DNA of 64,000 nt from Sodalis ligni (GCF_016865525.2 NZ_CP075169.1:868337-932336); one strand, 5' to 3'; positions 38,117-49,313 are shown, numbered from the stretch's first letter. Program-made: numbers and translations. Notes: generated from the letters alone by a model not told the origin.

Positions 38117-38423
38117 GAAGGCTTTCGTCATGCAGGTGAATCCCGAGGCCCATGAGGAGTACCGCCACCGCCACAATCCCATCTGGCCGGAGCTGGCGCA
38201 AACCCTCAAGGCCCACGGCGCACATCACTACAGCATTTTTATGGATGAAGAACGCCACCTGCTGTTTGCCTATGTTGAAATGGAATCCGAGGAGCGCTGG
38301 AATGCGGTGGCGCAAACCGAGGTATGCCGGCGCTGGTGGAAATACATGACCGCCGTAATGCCGTCCAACGAGGATAACAGCCCGGTGAGCAACGAATTGA
38401 AAGCGGTGTTTTATCTGGAGTGA
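38109..38423 (+). CDS. rhaM: L-rhamnose mutarotase
   Basis: RhaM converts alpha and beta anomers of L-rhamnose so that RhaA receives its preferred form. The 104-residue protein matches E. coli RhaM throughout: [38 protein letters not shown] with the catalytic His, and [20 protein letters not shown]. It starts inside the end of rhaD and its own end overlaps the 3' end of ruvX on the opposite strand by 13 bp, marking the right boundary of the rha cluster. Confidence 0.95.
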   Translation: MIRKAFVMQVNPEAHEEYRHRHNPIWPELAQTLKAHGAHHYSIFMDEERHLLFAYVEMESEERWNAVAQTEVCRRWWKYMTAVMPSNEDNSPVSNELKAVFYLE

Positions 38424-38854
38424 GGCGTGTTCCCGGTCATCTGCTGTTCAAAGTAGCTTTCCAGGATAATGACCGCCGAGCCGGCATCGACCCGGCCCTT
38501 GCTCAAGGCACGGAATCCCCCGCGTTCGAATAAACCGGCGCGGGCTTCCACGGTGCTCAGCCGTTCATCGTGCAGCACGACCTCGTAGCCGAAACGGCCG
38601 TGCAGACGGTTGGCGAACTTGCGCGCCCGCAGGGTGAGGGGCTGTTCGCTGCCGTCCATATTCAATGGCAGTCCTACCACCACCAGATCCGGTTGCCACT
38701 CATGCAATAATTTTTCCACCTGCAACCAGTCGGGAACGCCTTCCTGCGCCCTGAACGCCGTTAATGGCCGCGCGGTACAGGTAATCTCCTGGCCGATGGC
38801 CACACCGATGCTTTTGGTACCGAAATCAAACGCCATCATAGTGCGATTGGACAT
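38411..38854 (-). CDS. yqgF: Putative pre-16S rRNA nuclease YqgF/RuvX
   Basis: YqgF is an RNase H-fold protein implicated in processing the 5' end of 16S rRNA. The 147-residue product has [15 protein letters not shown] with the first catalytic Asp, [26 protein letters not shown] with the acidic pair, and [15 protein letters not shown]. It is about nine residues longer than E. coli YqgF because the C-terminal tail [10 protein letters not shown] differs, probably from the junction with rhaM. It starts on the last base of yqgE, so the two are coupled. Confidence 0.93.
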   Translation of the reverse strand: MSNRTMMAFDFGTKSIGVAIGQEITCTARPLTAFRAQEGVPDWLQVEKLLHEWQPDLVVVGLPLNMDGSEQPLTLRARKFANRLHGRFGYEVVLHDERLSTVEARAGLFERGGFRALSKGRVDAGSAVIILESYFEQQMTGNTPHSR

Positions 38855-39417
38855 TATGCATGGCCTGCTTCGTTGGCGATATTATGCATATCGATACCTA
38901 ATTTGCGCGCCGCGTCGCGCCAGCGGGACGCGATGGGGGTGCGAAACAGGATTTCGCTGTCGGCGGGAATAGTCAACCAGGCGTTTTCCAGCAGCTCATC
39001 TTCCAACTGCCCTTTTTCCCAACCGGCGTAGCCCAGCGCCACCAGGACGTCCTGCGGCTGTTGGGCCGTTCCAAGGGTTTCCAGTACGTCTTTGGATGTG
39101 GTGATCATGGTTTCTTCGGAAATAGCGATGCTGGAGCCGAATCCTTCTTTAGGCGTGTGGAGGATAAACCCCCGATCGTCCGCCAGCGGACCGCCGGCAA
39201 ATACCGGCTTATCCAGCCGGATGGCAGGGTCTCTCTCTACCGGCATGATTTTCAGCTTGAGGAGCACACTTTCTACTGTGAATTGCTCCACCGGCTTATT
39301 GATGATCAATCCCATGGCCCCCTCATCGTTATGTTCGCAGATATAGATTACCGAGCGCTTAAATAACGGATCCTGGAGTGAGGGCATGGCGATAAGGAAG
39401 TGATGCTGTAAATTCAT
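38854..39417 (-). CDS. yqgE: UPF0301 family protein YqgE
   Basis: The 187-residue protein matches the YqgE/AlgH family: [56 protein letters not shown] and [15 protein letters not shown]. AlgH-type proteins affect gene expression in some bacteria, but the biochemical role is unknown. Order gshB-yqgE-yqgF is conserved. Confidence 0.94.
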   Translation of the reverse strand: MNLQHHFLIAMPSLQDPLFKRSVIYICEHNDEGAMGLIINKPVEQFTVESVLLKLKIMPVERDPAIRLDKPVFAGGPLADDRGFILHTPKEGFGSSIAISEETMITTSKDVLETLGTAQQPQDVLVALGYAGWEKGQLEDELLENAWLTIPADSEILFRTPIASRWRDAARKLGIDMHNIANEAGHA

Positions 39418-39528
39418 TCTGACTTTTTTTATATAAAGAGTTTAATAAATAGGCGAAGAGCAAGTATGCGGGTAAACGGTCAATAAGTCACTGGCCGCAA
39501 GGTAAATCCTCTTGCGACCAGCCACAAA

Positions 39529-40485
39529 TCAGTTTTTTCCCTGGGCTAATCTTTTTTCAATGGCGTCTAACAGCATGCCGGTGATGGAGATGGGAAATGC
39601 GGCTTCGATTTCCCGCACGCAGGTGGGACTGGTGACGTTTATCTCCGTCAGCTTGTCGCCGATAATGTCCAGACCGACAAAAATCAGGCCTTTTTCTTTT
39701 AATATCGGGCCAACGTCGCGGGCGATTTTCCAATCGCTTTCCGTCAGCGCTCGGGCTTCGCCACGGCCGCCCGCCGCCAGATTGCCGCGGGTTTCACCGG
39801 TTTTGGGGATGCGTGCCAGGCAGTAAGGCACCGGTTCGCCGTCTACCACCAAGACCCGTTTATCGCCATCCTTGATGGCCGGCAGGAAATTTTGCGCCAT
39901 GCAAAAATGCCGGCCGTAACCGGTGAGGGTTTCGATGATTACCGAGAGGTTGGGATCTTCGGGTTTCACCCGGAATATGGAGGTGCCGCCCATGCCATCC
40001 AGGGGTTTGAGAATGATGTCCCCATGCTGGTGCCAAAAAGCGCGGATATGATCGTCCCGGCGGCTCACCAGCGTATCGGGGGTATGGTGGGCAAACCAGG
40101 CGGTAAAAAGCTTTTCATTGCAATCGCGCAGGCTTTGGGGCTTGTTGACAATCAGGGCGCCTTTATCTTCGGCCCGTTCCAGGATATAGGTCGCATAGAT
40201 GAATTCGGTGTCGAACGGCGGATCCTTGCGCATCAGGATGACGTCGAGGGAGCCTAGTTCAATATCCTGCTCCCCATGAAAACTATACCAGTCGTCATAA
40301 TCCTGCTTTACCGCCAGCAGCCGGGTGGTGGCCCTGGCTTCGCCGCCGCGCAGGTAGAGCGAACTCATTTCCATATAGTGAATCTGCCAGCCGCGGCGTT
40401 GCGCTTCGAGCAGCATGGCGAAACTGGTATCTTTCTTGATGTTGATGGACGAAATGGGGTCCATAACAATGCCGATCTTTATCAT
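39529..40485 (-). CDS. gshB: Glutathione synthetase
   Basis: GshB joins gamma-glutamylcysteine and glycine with ATP to make glutathione. The 318-residue ATP-grasp protein has MDPISSINIKKDTSFAMLLE at the N terminus, VLMRKDPPFDTEFIYATY-type sequence, the DIILKPLDGMGGTSIFR nucleotide loop and VGLDIIGDKLTEINVTSPTC with metal-binding Glu and Asn. It follows rsmE by 11 bp in the same operon. Confidence 0.96.
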   Translation of the reverse strand: MIKIGIVMDPISSINIKKDTSFAMLLEAQRRGWQIHYMEMSSLYLRGGEARATTRLLAVKQDYDDWYSFHGEQDIELGSLDVILMRKDPPFDTEFIYATYILERAEDKGALIVNKPQSLRDCNEKLFTAWFAHHTPDTLVSRRDDHIRAFWHQHGDIILKPLDGMGGTSIFRVKPEDPNLSVIIETLTGYGRHFCMAQNFLPAIKDGDKRVLVVDGEPVPYCLARIPKTGETRGNLAAGGRGEARALTESDWKIARDVGPILKEKGLIFVGLDIIGDKLTEINVTSPTCVREIEAAFPISITGMLLDAIEKRLAQGKN

Positions 40486-40496
40486 TGATTTCTCCT

Positions 40497-41228
40497 TTAA
40501 CCCAGATCACCGAAACGAACCTGTAAAGCCGTAATGGCGGTGAGCGCTGTGGTTTCTGTGCGCAAAACTCGGGGCCCCAGCTGGATTTCGGTAAATCCGT
40601 GGCTGGAGGTCATGGCAATTTCTTCGGAGGACAAGCCTCCTTCCGGACCAATGAGCAACCGCACCCGTTCCACCGGCAGCGGCAGGGTATTAATGCTGTG
40701 CCGGGCCCGCGGATGCAGATTGAGTTTCAGTCCCGGTTCATGTTCCGCGCACCAATCGTCGAGATTCATGGCGTCGCGGATCTGCGGCAAGGCGTTGCGG
40801 CCGCATTGTTCACAGGCGCCGATAGCGATTTTCCGCCACTGCTGGATCTTTTTTGCCAGGCGCTCTCCTTCCAGCTTGATGCCGCAGCGTTCTGAAAACA
40901 ATGGGGTAATGACATTCACTCCCAACTCGATGGATTTCTGGATGGTGAACTCCATTTTTTCGCCCCGGGACATCACCTGGCCCAAATGCAGGTGTAGCGG
41001 TGATTCGCAGTCCTGGGGCCGTACGGCATGGACCTGAGCCACGACGTTTTTTTTGTCCGCCACGGTAATCCGGGCATCGAAGACATGATTGCTGCCGTCA
41101 AAAAGATGCAGGGGCTGTCCTTCGGACAGGCGCAGCACCCGGGTCAGGTGGTGGGTGGCATCCTCGCTGAGCTTCACGCTGCCCTCGGCCGGGAGCGGCC
41201 CGGCATGATAGATACGCGGTATACGCAT
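40497..41228 (-). CDS. rsmE: 16S rRNA (uracil(1498)-N3)-methyltransferase RsmE
   Basis: RsmE methylates U1498 in helix 44 of 16S rRNA. The 243-residue protein has an N-terminal PUA-like part ([20 protein letters not shown]) and a SPOUT domain with the trefoil-knot SAM site ([33 protein letters not shown]). It lies four bases after endA and 11 before gshB, giving one endA-rsmE-gshB unit as in E. coli. Confidence 0.96.
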   Translation of the reverse strand: MRIPRIYHAGPLPAEGSVKLSEDATHHLTRVLRLSEGQPLHLFDGSNHVFDARITVADKKNVVAQVHAVRPQDCESPLHLHLGQVMSRGEKMEFTIQKSIELGVNVITPLFSERCGIKLEGERLAKKIQQWRKIAIGACEQCGRNALPQIRDAMNLDDWCAEHEPGLKLNLHPRARHSINTLPLPVERVRLLIGPEGGLSSEEIAMTSSHGFTEIQLGPRVLRTETTALTAITALQVRFGDLG

Positions 41229-41232
41229 GCTG

Positions 41233-42066
41233 TTATCGTTTTTCCTGGAGTCGAAAATACCCGCTGCGCGTCGCGGTTACGCAGCCTGGAGTCGCTTTCC
41301 GGCGCCGTTTGGCCGCGCGTCGGGTTGTCCTATAGTAGGTCAGGGGTTTTATGACTGGCAAGCCCGCTGAACAATAAGGATTGGCATTCCCTTGCACCGC
41401 CTCGATGCGCCTGTCGCGTTGGCATTCCCAGGGCGTGACCGGATAAAGCCGGTCCCAGGCCTCGAACAGCTGGGTTTGCTGGCTCGACAGGTGCAAGTGA
41501 TAGCGATCGCGCATATAAAAATAGGTGCGGGCAATGGTGCCCCGTGCGCGGGCCGGCGGCTCCGCCAGCTTATTTTTGAAATCGATTTTCATGGCGCATT
41601 GGCCGTATTGTCCTTCACCGCCGTTCCATTGACCGTACTGGAAGTTTTCCCGGTCGCCGTTGATTTCGCCGACGGCGGGCTGCAGATTGTGCAAATCATT
41701 TTCCATTTGCCGGTAGCCGGCGTCTTCGGCGCAATGTTTGCGGCCGCCGTTTTGCCAGCATTGCCGCTGATGTCCGAACTCCCAGGCCGGTACCACATGC
41801 TCCCATTCGATACGGTTGGCGCGCAGGGCGCTTTTGCGAATTTGGTAACCGCAGGAAGCCAGGTCCGGGATGCCTTTTTTACCTTGCCAGGTGATTTTAC
41901 AGCCGCAGTAAAAGCTGCCCGGGGCGTCCTGATTGATTTTGACCGCCGCCGCCTTGGCCTGGCTGAAGTTATTGATTCCTTTGGCCGGTGCAACGGCGGG
42001 CATCAGCAGTAAGGGGAGAGAATAGAATAAGTAAAGTAACAGAGTCCGGAGCGTTTTATTTGGCAT
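41233..42066 (-). CDS. endA: Endonuclease I, periplasmic, with altered C terminus
   Basis: EndA is a periplasmic DNase cutting double-stranded DNA to short pieces. The protein has a signal peptide ([20 protein letters not shown]) and the intact catalytic core: [20 protein letters not shown] with the HNH-type His, [17 protein letters not shown] and [19 protein letters not shown]. After GNANPY the frame shifts by an extra base near 41373, so the normal end VQRACQS and stop (readable in the next frame) is replaced by about 49 new, arginine-rich residues. Length is 277 against 235 in E. coli. Activity may survive, because the core is complete. Confidence 0.9.
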   Translation of the reverse strand: MPNKTLRTLLLYLFYSLPLLLMPAVAPAKGINNFSQAKAAAVKINQDAPGSFYCGCKITWQGKKGIPDLASCGYQIRKSALRANRIEWEHVVPAWEFGHQRQCWQNGGRKHCAEDAGYRQMENDLHNLQPAVGEINGDRENFQYGQWNGGEGQYGQCAMKIDFKNKLAEPPARARGTIARTYFYMRDRYHLHLSSQQTQLFEAWDRLYPVTPWECQRDRRIEAVQGNANPYCSAGLPVIKPLTYYRTTRRAAKRRRKATPGCVTATRSGYFRLQEKR

Positions 42067-42134
42067 AACGGTTATTCAACAAAAGGAAAAACGCAGGGTA
42101 GCGAATCTCGCGGCTGTAGGCAAATCGGAGGGGG

Positions 42135-42641
42135 TCAGGCATTTTCATCGTAATGGAGGATATTGCCGCACTGGCGGCAGCGATATTGGGCTTCGCCCCG
42201 GCGGATGCGATTATGTCGGCGGATGGTTAAATCATGGCGCCGGCATCCGCACGCGTATGGGTAGGTATGGGTACGTACCGTGGCAAGGTCGAACTCATGG
42301 GTGCGGCGGGGATCGGACTTTAGGACTTCGGACATCATCCAGCGCCATTCCTTGCCGTGAGGCGCTACGCGGCCAAACTGGCGGAATACCAGTAAATGCG
42401 CTAGTTCATGGGGAACGACTTCTTCAATAAAGCTGGCCTGGTTGGCCAGGAGGAGGACCGGATTGATGCGGATTTCCCATTTTTCCAGCCAGGCGGTGCC
42501 CGCCGATGTGCCTCGTTGCCGATAGGTTAGCGTCGGTTCAGGAAAATCGCAGTTAAAATATTGGCCGGCCAGGCGCAGGTTTTCGCGCAAGCACTGCATG
42601 ACGGCCTGCTGAAGGGCTATGGGGATGCGGATCGGTTTCAT
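42135..42641 (-). CDS. sprT: SprT family zinc metalloprotein
   Basis: The 168-residue protein has the zinc-protease-like motif [18 protein letters not shown], a third ligand region [11 protein letters not shown], and a C-terminal zinc ribbon with two Cys pairs ([16 protein letters not shown]). SprT resembles the SPRTN protease domain, but its bacterial substrate is unknown. The start chosen is [12 protein letters not shown] at 42641. The repeat array begins about 90 bp upstream of this start. Confidence 0.92.
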   Translation of the reverse strand: MKPIRIPIALQQAVMQCLRENLRLAGQYFNCDFPEPTLTYRQRGTSAGTAWLEKWEIRINPVLLLANQASFIEEVVPHELAHLLVFRQFGRVAPHGKEWRWMMSEVLKSDPRRTHEFDLATVRTHTYPYACGCRRHDLTIRRHNRIRRGEAQYRCRQCGNILHYDENA

Positions 42642-42727
42642 GAGAGCAAGATAAACCAGCTTTGGGGCCGGTGGCAAGTGGGGGGGGGGCCCGATGGCGG
42701 CGGGCCGGCCGCTTCGGACTATTGGCG

Positions 42728-43540
42728 CGGTTTCCCTTTAATATGCTCGCTGCACGCCCGATGCTCGCGGTTTCCCTTTAACACGTTTGCTGCACGTCAG
42801 GTGATAGCGGGCTTACCGCGCTGTGGGGCGCTCGGTCGGGCAGGAAAATCATGCCCGATTCGACCCCATCAGCACGATTTCCCTTAACACGCTCGCTGCA
42901 TGCCCGATGCTCGCGGTTTCCCTTTAACACGTTTGCTGCACGTTAGGTGATAGCGGGCTTACCGCGCTGTGGGGTGCTCGGTCGGGCAGGAAAATCATGC
43001 CCGATTCGACCCCATCAGCACGATTTCCCTTAACACGCTCGCTGCATGCCCGATGCTCGCGGTTTCCCTTTAACACGTTTGCTGCACGTTAGGTGATAGC
43101 GGGCTTACCGCGCTGTGGGGTGCTCGGTCGGGCAGGAAAACCATGCCCGATTCGACCCCATCAGCACGGTTTCCCTTAACACGCTCGCTGCACGCCCGAT
43201 GCGCGCGGTTTCCCTTTAACACGCTTGCTGCACGTCAGGTGATAGCGGGCTTACCGCGCTGTGGGGTGCTCGGTCGGGCAGGAAAATCATGCCCGATTCG
43301 ACCCCATCAGCACGATTTCCCTTAACACGCTCGCTGCACGCCCGATGCGCGCGGTTTCCCTTTAACACGCTTGCTGCACGTCAGGTGATAGCGGGCTTAC
43401 CGCGCTGTGGGGTGCTCGGTCGGGTAGGAAAACCATGCCCGATTCGACCCCATCAGCACGGTTTCCCTTAACACGCTCGCTGCATGCCCGATGCTCGCGG
43501 TTTCCCTTTAACACACGCTCACTTTGACAGGCACGTTGTC
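42728..43540. repeat. Tandem array of 146-bp extragenic repeats
   Basis: The motif GGTTTCCCTTTAACACG recurs at 42769, 42915, 43061, 43207, 43353 and 43499, exactly 146 bp apart, giving five full units plus partial ends. Each unit is compound: a long part with a hairpin (TCGGGCA, nine-base loop, TGCCCGA; first copy 42836-42858) and a short part repeating the TTTCCCTTAACACGCTCGCTGC segment. Units differ at only a few positions. The array fills the gap between the galP 3' end and the sprT 5' end. Related arrays in the opposite or same sense lie at 50.3, 58.3 and 63.6 kb. Confidence 0.95.
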
Positions 43541-43565
43541 ACGTTGGGTGAAAGCGATCTGATTG

Positions 43566-44963
43566 TTAGGCGCGATCGCCGATTTCACGCAGGGATTTGC
43601 CGGTCATCAGGTTCCGTTCGATATGTTCGAGGGAGATGTTTTTGGTTTCCGGTATCAGCCAGTAGGTCAGGAGGATAAACAGGACGTTCAGGCCGCCGTA
43701 GACCCAGAAGGTGTTGGCGTTGCCCAATTTATCCAGCATGGTCAGGAAGGTGGCGCCGACTATCATGTTGGCGATCCAGTTGGTGGCGGTGGAGACCGTG
43801 ATGCCGAAATCACGGCCTTTGAGCGGCTGTATTTCGGAACACAGTACCCAAATCAGCGGACCGGCGCTCATGGCGAAACCGACGATAAACATCATCAGCA
43901 TGACAATGGCGAAATATTTTCTAAAGTCGGTTTCGACGCCGATATGCAGCAGCGTACCCAATACGCCCATGCCGACGGCCATAACCAGGAAGCCCAGCTT
44001 GAGGGTGGGTTTGCGGCCCCAGCGATCCACCAGGCCGATGGCGATAAAGGTGGCCAGTACGTTCACCAAACCGACAATGACCGTTCCCCACATTTGATCG
44101 GCGGTACCGGAGAAACCGGCGATGCCGAAAATCTTCGGCGCATAATACATGATGACGTTCATGCCGGTGAACTGCTGCATTACCTGCAGCAAGATGCCCA
44201 GATAAACTACACGGCGGAAGTTGCCGTTGCTGGTGAACAGTGCCCAGCCGCTTTGTTTGATCTTCAGGCTTTCGCGGATTTCATCCAGTTCATTTTTGGC
44301 CTGCGCCGAGGTATCCCGCAGCATATCCAGAACTTTCTGCGCTTCGATGAAACGCCCTCGCGCCGCCAGCCAGCGCGGGCTGCCCGGCAGGAACAGAACG
44401 CCGATGAACAGCAATACCGCCGGGATGGTTATCACACCCAGCATCCAGCGCCAGGATCCGCTGTAGCTAAAGCCGGTATCGGATAAATAGGCCGCCAGGA
44501 TGCCGATGGTAATCATCAATTGATACATGGAAATCATGCTGCCGCGGATTTTTTCCGGCGCGATTTCCGATAGGTATAACGGGGCGGTGTAAGAGGCGAC
44601 ACCTACCGCCAGGCCGAGGATAACCCTGGCGACGATCAGCAGTTCAACGCTTGGCGTAAACGCGGAGCATAACGAGCCGATTACAAACAGCAGCGCGCCA
44701 ATCAGCAGACTGTATTTACGGCCGAGTTTCGCTGACAGCCAACCGGCGCCTACCGCGCCCACCGCCGCGCCGAACATCATTGAACTGACCACCCATTCCT
44801 GTTCATGGGGGGTGATTTGGAAATCTTTCGACAGGAAGGGTAACGCACCGGCAATCACGCCGATATCCAGGCCAAAAAGCAAGCCGGCAAGGGCGGCCAT
44901 AAAACAGACGAAAAAGGTTATGCGAGCATTAGAGCTGCCTGACCTATGTTTGGCAGTACTCAT
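43566..44963 (-). CDS. galP: Galactose:proton symporter GalP
   Basis: GalP imports galactose and glucose with protons across the inner membrane. The 465-residue MFS protein has twelve predicted helices and sugar-porter signatures: [68 protein letters not shown] and [12 protein letters not shown]. It matches E. coli GalP over its full length. It lies downstream of metK with its own control region (CRP-like and GalR/GalS-like sites). Confidence 0.95.
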   Translation of the reverse strand: MSTAKHRSGSSNARITFFVCFMAALAGLLFGLDIGVIAGALPFLSKDFQITPHEQEWVVSSMMFGAAVGAVGAGWLSAKLGRKYSLLIGALLFVIGSLCSAFTPSVELLIVARVILGLAVGVASYTAPLYLSEIAPEKIRGSMISMYQLMITIGILAAYLSDTGFSYSGSWRWMLGVITIPAVLLFIGVLFLPGSPRWLAARGRFIEAQKVLDMLRDTSAQAKNELDEIRESLKIKQSGWALFTSNGNFRRVVYLGILLQVMQQFTGMNVIMYYAPKIFGIAGFSGTADQMWGTVIVGLVNVLATFIAIGLVDRWGRKPTLKLGFLVMAVGMGVLGTLLHIGVETDFRKYFAIVMLMMFIVGFAMSAGPLIWVLCSEIQPLKGRDFGITVSTATNWIANMIVGATFLTMLDKLGNANTFWVYGGLNVLFILLTYWLIPETKNISLEHIERNLMTGKSLREIGDRA

Positions 44964-45027
44964 AGTACCTCCCTAATAACTTCAAAAATTAATAATTATG
45001 TATGTTAGGCAAATGCCTGGGGCATTA

Positions 45028-45043
45028 TGTGCGCCAGATCACA
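45028..45043. promoter_or_regulatory. CRP-like site upstream of galP
   Basis: TGTGCGCCAGATCACA matches TGTGA-N6-TCACA at nine of ten positions. It lies three bases from the Gal operator, suggesting joint control of galP by CRP and Gal repressors. Confidence 0.6.
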
Positions 45044-45046
45044 ACT

Positions 45047-45062
45047 ATGTAATCGATTACAC
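45047..45062. promoter_or_regulatory. GalR/GalS-type operator upstream of galP
   Basis: ATGTAATCGATTACAC contains the perfect palindrome TGTAATCGATTACA, which fits the gal operator pattern GTGKAANCGNTTNCAC except at the first base. E. coli galP is repressed by GalR/GalS. Confidence 0.65.
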
Positions 45063-45294
45063 TCACATATTTTTGTTTAGAAAGCATTTATGCCTAAGAC
45101 GGCAGTTAAAACTTTTCAAAAGCGCGTCATTCTTGCCGTTGGCAAAACCGTATCCCGGTATTAATAAGCTATAGCTGAAAACGAAGCGGTAGGCAAAAAT
45201 TTACCATGCAAATTGGAAGTTAACCGAATGAAATTCATGGAAATGAGAAAGTGTAACCGGTTTCATTTTTTGCTTTAAAGGATGAATTTACCGT

Positions 45295-46449
45295 TTATTT
45301 TAAACCGGCGGCGTCGCGCAGCAAATGCGCCTTATCGGTTTTTTCCCACGGGAAATGTTCGCGGCCGAAATGCCCATAGGCGGCGGTTTCGCGGTAAATA
45401 GGCTGCAACAAATCCAGCATGGTGATCAAGCCGTACGGACGCAGATCGAAGAATTCGCGCACCAGCGGGATCAATTTGTCATCGGCTATTTTACCGGTGC
45501 CGAATGTCTCGATGGAGATGGACGTCGGTTCCGCCACGCCGATGGCATAAGACACCTGGATTTCACAGCGGCTGGCCAGGCCCGCGGCGACGATATTCTT
45601 GGCAACGTAGCGGGCGGCATAGGCGGCGGAGCGGTCCACCTTGGACGGATCCTTGCCGGAAAATGCGCCGCCGCCATGGCGAGCCATGCCGCCGTAGGTA
45701 TCGACGATGATTTTACGTCCCGTCAGACCGCAGTCTCCCATCGGGCCGCCGATAACAAAACGGCCGGTGGGATTGATGAAATATTTGGTGGCGGGAGAGA
45801 GCCATTCGGCGGGCAGCACCGGCTTGATGATCTCTTCCATCACGCCTTCATGGAGATCCGCCAGCGAAATGTCATCGGAATGCTGGGTGGAGAGCACCAC
45901 GGTATCGATACCGACGACTTTATCGTTATCGTAGGCAAAGGTGACCTGGCTTTTGGCATCCGGACGCAGCCAGGGCAGGGTGCCGTTTTTCCGCACCTGC
46001 GACTGGCGTGAAACCAGGCGGTGGGCGTAGGTAATCGGGGCGGGCATCAATACGTCGGTTTCGTTGGTGGCATAACCGAACATCAGGCCCTGGTCCCCGG
46101 CGCCCTGTTCCAGCGGATCGGTACGGTCCACGCCCTGATTGATATCGGGGGACTGTTTGCCGATAGCGCTGAGCACGGCGCACGAGTTGGCGTCAAAACC
46201 CATTTCCGAATTGATATAACCGATTTCGCGAATGGTCCTGCGGGTTAACTCTTCGATATCCACCCAGGCGCTGGTGGTGATTTCGCCGCCGACCAGCACC
46301 ATGCCGGTTTTCACATAGGTCTCGCAGGCCACGCGGGCTTTGGGATCCTGTGCCAGGATCGCATCAAGCACGGCATCGGAAATTTGATCCGCGATTTTAT
46401 CAGGATGTCCTTCTGAAACGGATTCGGACGTAAATAGGTGTTTAGCCAT
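45295..46449 (-). CDS. metK: S-adenosylmethionine synthetase
   Basis: MetK makes S-adenosylmethionine from methionine and ATP. The 384-residue product matches E. coli Met[21 protein letters not shown], the [12 protein letters not shown] hexapeptide loop region, and [20 protein letters not shown]. The start MAKHLF at 46449 is conserved; an upstream in-frame ATG at 46509 is not needed. It supplies the methyl donor for trmB and rsmE and the aminopropyl source for polyamines. It is divergent from speA across about 860 bp. Confidence 0.97.
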   Translation of the reverse strand: MAKHLFTSESVSEGHPDKIADQISDAVLDAILAQDPKARVACETYVKTGMVLVGGEITTSAWVDIEELTRRTIREIGYINSEMGFDANSCAVLSAIGKQSPDINQGVDRTDPLEQGAGDQGLMFGYATNETDVLMPAPITYAHRLVSRQSQVRKNGTLPWLRPDAKSQVTFAYDNDKVVGIDTVVLSTQHSDDISLADLHEGVMEEIIKPVLPAEWLSPATKYFINPTGRFVIGGPMGDCGLTGRKIIVDTYGGMARHGGGAFSGKDPSKVDRSAAYAARYVAKNIVAAGLASRCEIQVSYAIGVAEPTSISIETFGTGKIADDKLIPLVREFFDLRPYGLITMLDLLQPIYRETAAYGHFGREHFPWEKTDKAHLLRDAAGLK

Positions 46450-47313
46450 CGGTCTCTTTACCTTAGAATACGGGTTAGAAATGACTGCGTAGCGCTGTGG
46501 ATAAATCACCGGGAAAAGCGATTTTCCTCTGATGGCATTACGCGTCCTGCAACGTCCCGCGGATTAATAGCATTAAGCAGTGAGTCGCTGAGTTAATCGG
46601 TCATACCCCAATATATGGATGGATTAACTTCTGGATGGCTATTCTAGGACACCCAGGCGTCTAAACGCCAGCAATTTTTCTTCTGAAATGTGTCCGTCAG
46701 GGGCTAATGGCAACGATTCACCCGCTGAAAATGCTTTGTCATGATTTTCATTTTGCATTTTAAGGGCGTTGGCTGTATAAATTCGCGCGCACATACATAG
46801 AGCGCGATGTGAATGGCCTTCGTTTACATCTTGTAACTTTTTATCTGCACCGGACCGGCTCCCGCGCCGCCGGATGCGCCAGCCCGGGGGTGACACAGTT
46901 AATGATCCGCACTTCATCGGTCGTCACCGACCCTATTCTCCGCTGTCTCGCATGCCCGGTAACCTATACTTATTCCGCGTCATTCCCAGTTTCTCGCCGA
47001 TGTTACCGATACTTCGGCCTGACGCCGGCCGCCGGGACCGGCAGTTCATCCGCCGGCAACTGAGCCGGCAGCGCCAGGCATTTCCATTTCATGCGGCCCA
47101 TTTTTCATGGGTTTCTTCTGTCCCGTAGCACGGAGTTCATCAAGGTGTTTTACAATTATGGTACCGATGTACCGGATGCCCGCTGCATCCGGCGGCGTTT
47201 ATTGCTGTTGGCGGCCTGTGGGCGCACGCTTAACCATGCCACCGTCGGTGGTTTTTACGCTGTGAAAACGGTGCACGGGATCATCAACGTGAACCGTGGG
47301 AGAGAGCAACATC
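46450..47313. other. metK-speA divergent region
   Basis: An unusually long gap of 864 bp without a supported gene. Bases 46617-46640 read on the minus strand as AGCCATCC AGAAGTTA ATCCATCC, loosely like tandem MetJ boxes (consensus AGACGTCT), which would fit metK control, but each box has mismatches. A palindrome GGCGTCTAAACGCC lies at 46656-46669. An open frame of 39 codons (46639-46758, minus) has no ribosome-binding site. Confidence 0.35.
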
Positions 47314-49290
47314 ATGTTTGATGATCAAAAACACCAAGGGCCTCACCGTACCGGCCACCATGATACTTTGCGTTCCATGCAGGAGGTCGCCATGAATGAC
47401 AGCGATGCCAGTAAAATGATGCGCACCTACAATGTCGCTTACTGGGGAAACAATTACTTTGATGTCAACGAACTGGGCCATATCAGCGTATGCCCCGATC
47501 CGGATTTCCCCGAAGCGCGCGTGGATTTGGCCGAATTGGTCAAAGAGCGGCAAAACGACGGCCAGCGGCTGCCGGCGCTGTTTTGCTTTCCACAAATCCT
47601 TCAGCACCGGCTGCGTTCCATCAACGGCGCCTTCAAGCGCGCCCGGGAATCATTCGGTTACCAAGGCGGTTATTTCCTGGTTTATCCGATTAAGGTGAAC
47701 CAGCATCGTCGGGTCATCGAATCCCTGATCAATTCCGGCGAGCCCCTGGGTCTTGAAGCGGGCTCCAAGGCGGAATTAATGGCGGTATTGGCCCATGCCG
47801 GCATGACCCGGACCGTGATTGTCTGTAATGGTTATAAGGATCGCGAGTACATCCGCCTGGCATTGATTGGCGAGAAGCTGGGTCACAAAGTCTATCTGGT
47901 GATTGAAAAGCTTAGCGAAATTAAACTGGTGCTGGAAGAGGCCGAGCGGCTGAACGTGGTGCCCCGTCTGGGCGTGCGCGCCCGCCTGGCGTCGCAGGGC
48001 TCCGGCAAATGGCAATCCAGCGGCGGCGAAAAATCCAAATTCGGACTGGCGGCGGTCCAGGTACTGCAACTGGTGGAACTCCTGCGCAGCAAAGGCCGCC
48101 TCGACAGCCTGCAACTGCTGCATTTCCATCTCGGGTCACAATTGTCCAACATCCGCGATATTGCTTCCGGCGTGCGTGAATCGGCGCGGTTTTATGTGGA
48201 ACTCCACCGGCTGGGGGTCAACATCGAATGTTTCGACGTGGGCGGCGGGCTGGGCGTGGATTACGAAGGCACCCGTTCCCAATCGGACTGCTCCGCCAAC
48301 TACGGTCTCAATGAATATGCCAACAATGTGATTTGGGGCATCGGCGACGCCTGTAACGAATTCGATCTGCCCCATCCCACGGTGATTACCGAATCCGGCC
48401 GGGCGGTCACCGCCCATCATACGGTGCTGGTATCGAATATCATCGGCGTCGAGCGTAATGAGTTCAGCGAGCCGAACCCGCCGGATGACGACGCGCCGCG
48501 CGCGCTGGAAAGCCTGTGGCAAACCTGGCAGGAAATGCAGGAACCCCTTAATCGGCGCTCTCTGCGCGAATGGCTGCACGACAGCCAGATGGATCTGCAC
48601 GATGTCCATACCCAATATACCCACGGCATGCTGGATCTGACCCAGCGGGCCTGGGCGGAGCAGCTCTATCTGAATATTTGCCGCATGATCCAGGTACAGC
48701 TTGATCCCAGCAACCGCGCCCATCGCCCGATTATCGACGAACTGCAAGAGCGCATGGCGGATAAGCTGTATGTGAACTTCTCGCTGTTCCAGTCAATGCC
48801 GGACGCCTGGGGCATCGATCAGCTCTTCCCGGTGCTGCCGCTGGAGGGATTGGACAAACCCCCCGAAGGCCGCGCCGTGCTGCTGGACATCACCTGCGAT
48901 TCCGACGGCACCATCGATCACTACATCGACGGCGACGGCATCGCCACCACCATGCCGATGCCTCCTTATGATGTGGATAACCCGCCGTTGCTGGGATTCT
49001 TCATGGTGGGCGCTTATCAGGAAATCCTCGGCAATATGCATAATCTGTTCGGCGATACCGCGGCGGTGGACGTGTTTGTCTTTAAAGACGGCAGCGTGGA
49101 GCTCAATGAATCCGATGAAGGGGATTCCGTGGCCGATATGCTGCAATATGTACAGCTTGAGCCGGATGTGCTGCTCGCCCGCTTCCGCGATCAGGTCAAA
49201 GAGACCGATCTTGATCCGGCGCTGCAGGCGGAATTCCTCGAAGAGTTCGAGGCCGGGCTTTATGGTTACACTTATCTCGAAGATGAATAA
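47314..49290 (+). CDS. speA: Biosynthetic arginine decarboxylase
   Basis: SpeA decarboxylates arginine to agmatine, first step of the agmatine route to putrescine. The 658-residue PLP enzyme has the Schiff-base Lys in [20 protein letters not shown], the PLP-phosphate glycines [18 protein letters not shown], and the active-site segment [20 protein letters not shown]. The start at 47314 (MFDDQK) has a GGGAGAGAG site 47298-47306 and leaves LRSMQEVAM aligned with E. coli. speB follows after 23 bp, so both are co-transcribed. Confidence 0.97.
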   Translation: MFDDQKHQGPHRTGHHDTLRSMQEVAMNDSDASKMMRTYNVAYWGNNYFDVNELGHISVCPDPDFPEARVDLAELVKERQNDGQRLPALFCFPQILQHRLRSINGAFKRARESFGYQGGYFLVYPIKVNQHRRVIESLINSGEPLGLEAGSKAELMAVLAHAGMTRTVIVCNGYKDREYIRLALIGEKLGHKVYLVIEKLSEIKLVLEEAERLNVVPRLGVRARLASQGSGKWQSSGGEKSKFGLAAVQVLQLVELLRSKGRLDSLQLLHFHLGSQLSNIRDIASGVRESARFYVELHRLGVNIECFDVGGGLGVDYEGTRSQSDCSANYGLNEYANNVIWGIGDACNEFDLPHPTVITESGRAVTAHHTVLVSNIIGVERNEFSEPNPPDDDAPRALESLWQTWQEMQEPLNRRSLREWLHDSQMDLHDVHTQYTHGMLDLTQRAWAEQLYLNICRMIQVQLDPSNRAHRPIIDELQERMADKLYVNFSLFQSMPDAWGIDQLFPVLPLEGLDKPPEGRAVLLDITCDSDGTIDHYIDGDGIATTMPMPPYDVDNPPLLGFFMVGAYQEILGNMHNLFGDTAAVDVFVFKDGSVELNESDEGDSVADMLQYVQLEPDVLLARFRDQVKETDLDPALQAEFLEEFEAGLYGYTYLEDE

Positions 49291-49313
49291 TGATGAATAA
49301 CGAAGGAACAAAC

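Larger units (their letters stand above)
44964..45294. other. galP control region
   Basis: The gap between metK and galP holds the CRP-like and Gal-operator-like sites listed separately, 44964-45062 being the galP leader and promoter area. The remainder to 45294 is AT-rich with no supported gene. Confidence 0.5.

Noticed and set aside
43143..43471. Repeated 60-codon open frames in the 146-bp array
   Set aside because: They arise from the repeat sequence itself, have no ribosome-binding site and match no family; the hairpin structure explains conservation better.
42728..43540. CRISPR array
   Set aside because: Repeats are 146 bp with almost no variable spacers, and no cas genes are present.
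46639..46758. 39-codon open frame on the minus strand between metK and speA
   Set aside because: No ribosome-binding site, no family resemblance, and it overlaps a palindrome and possible MetJ-like boxes.
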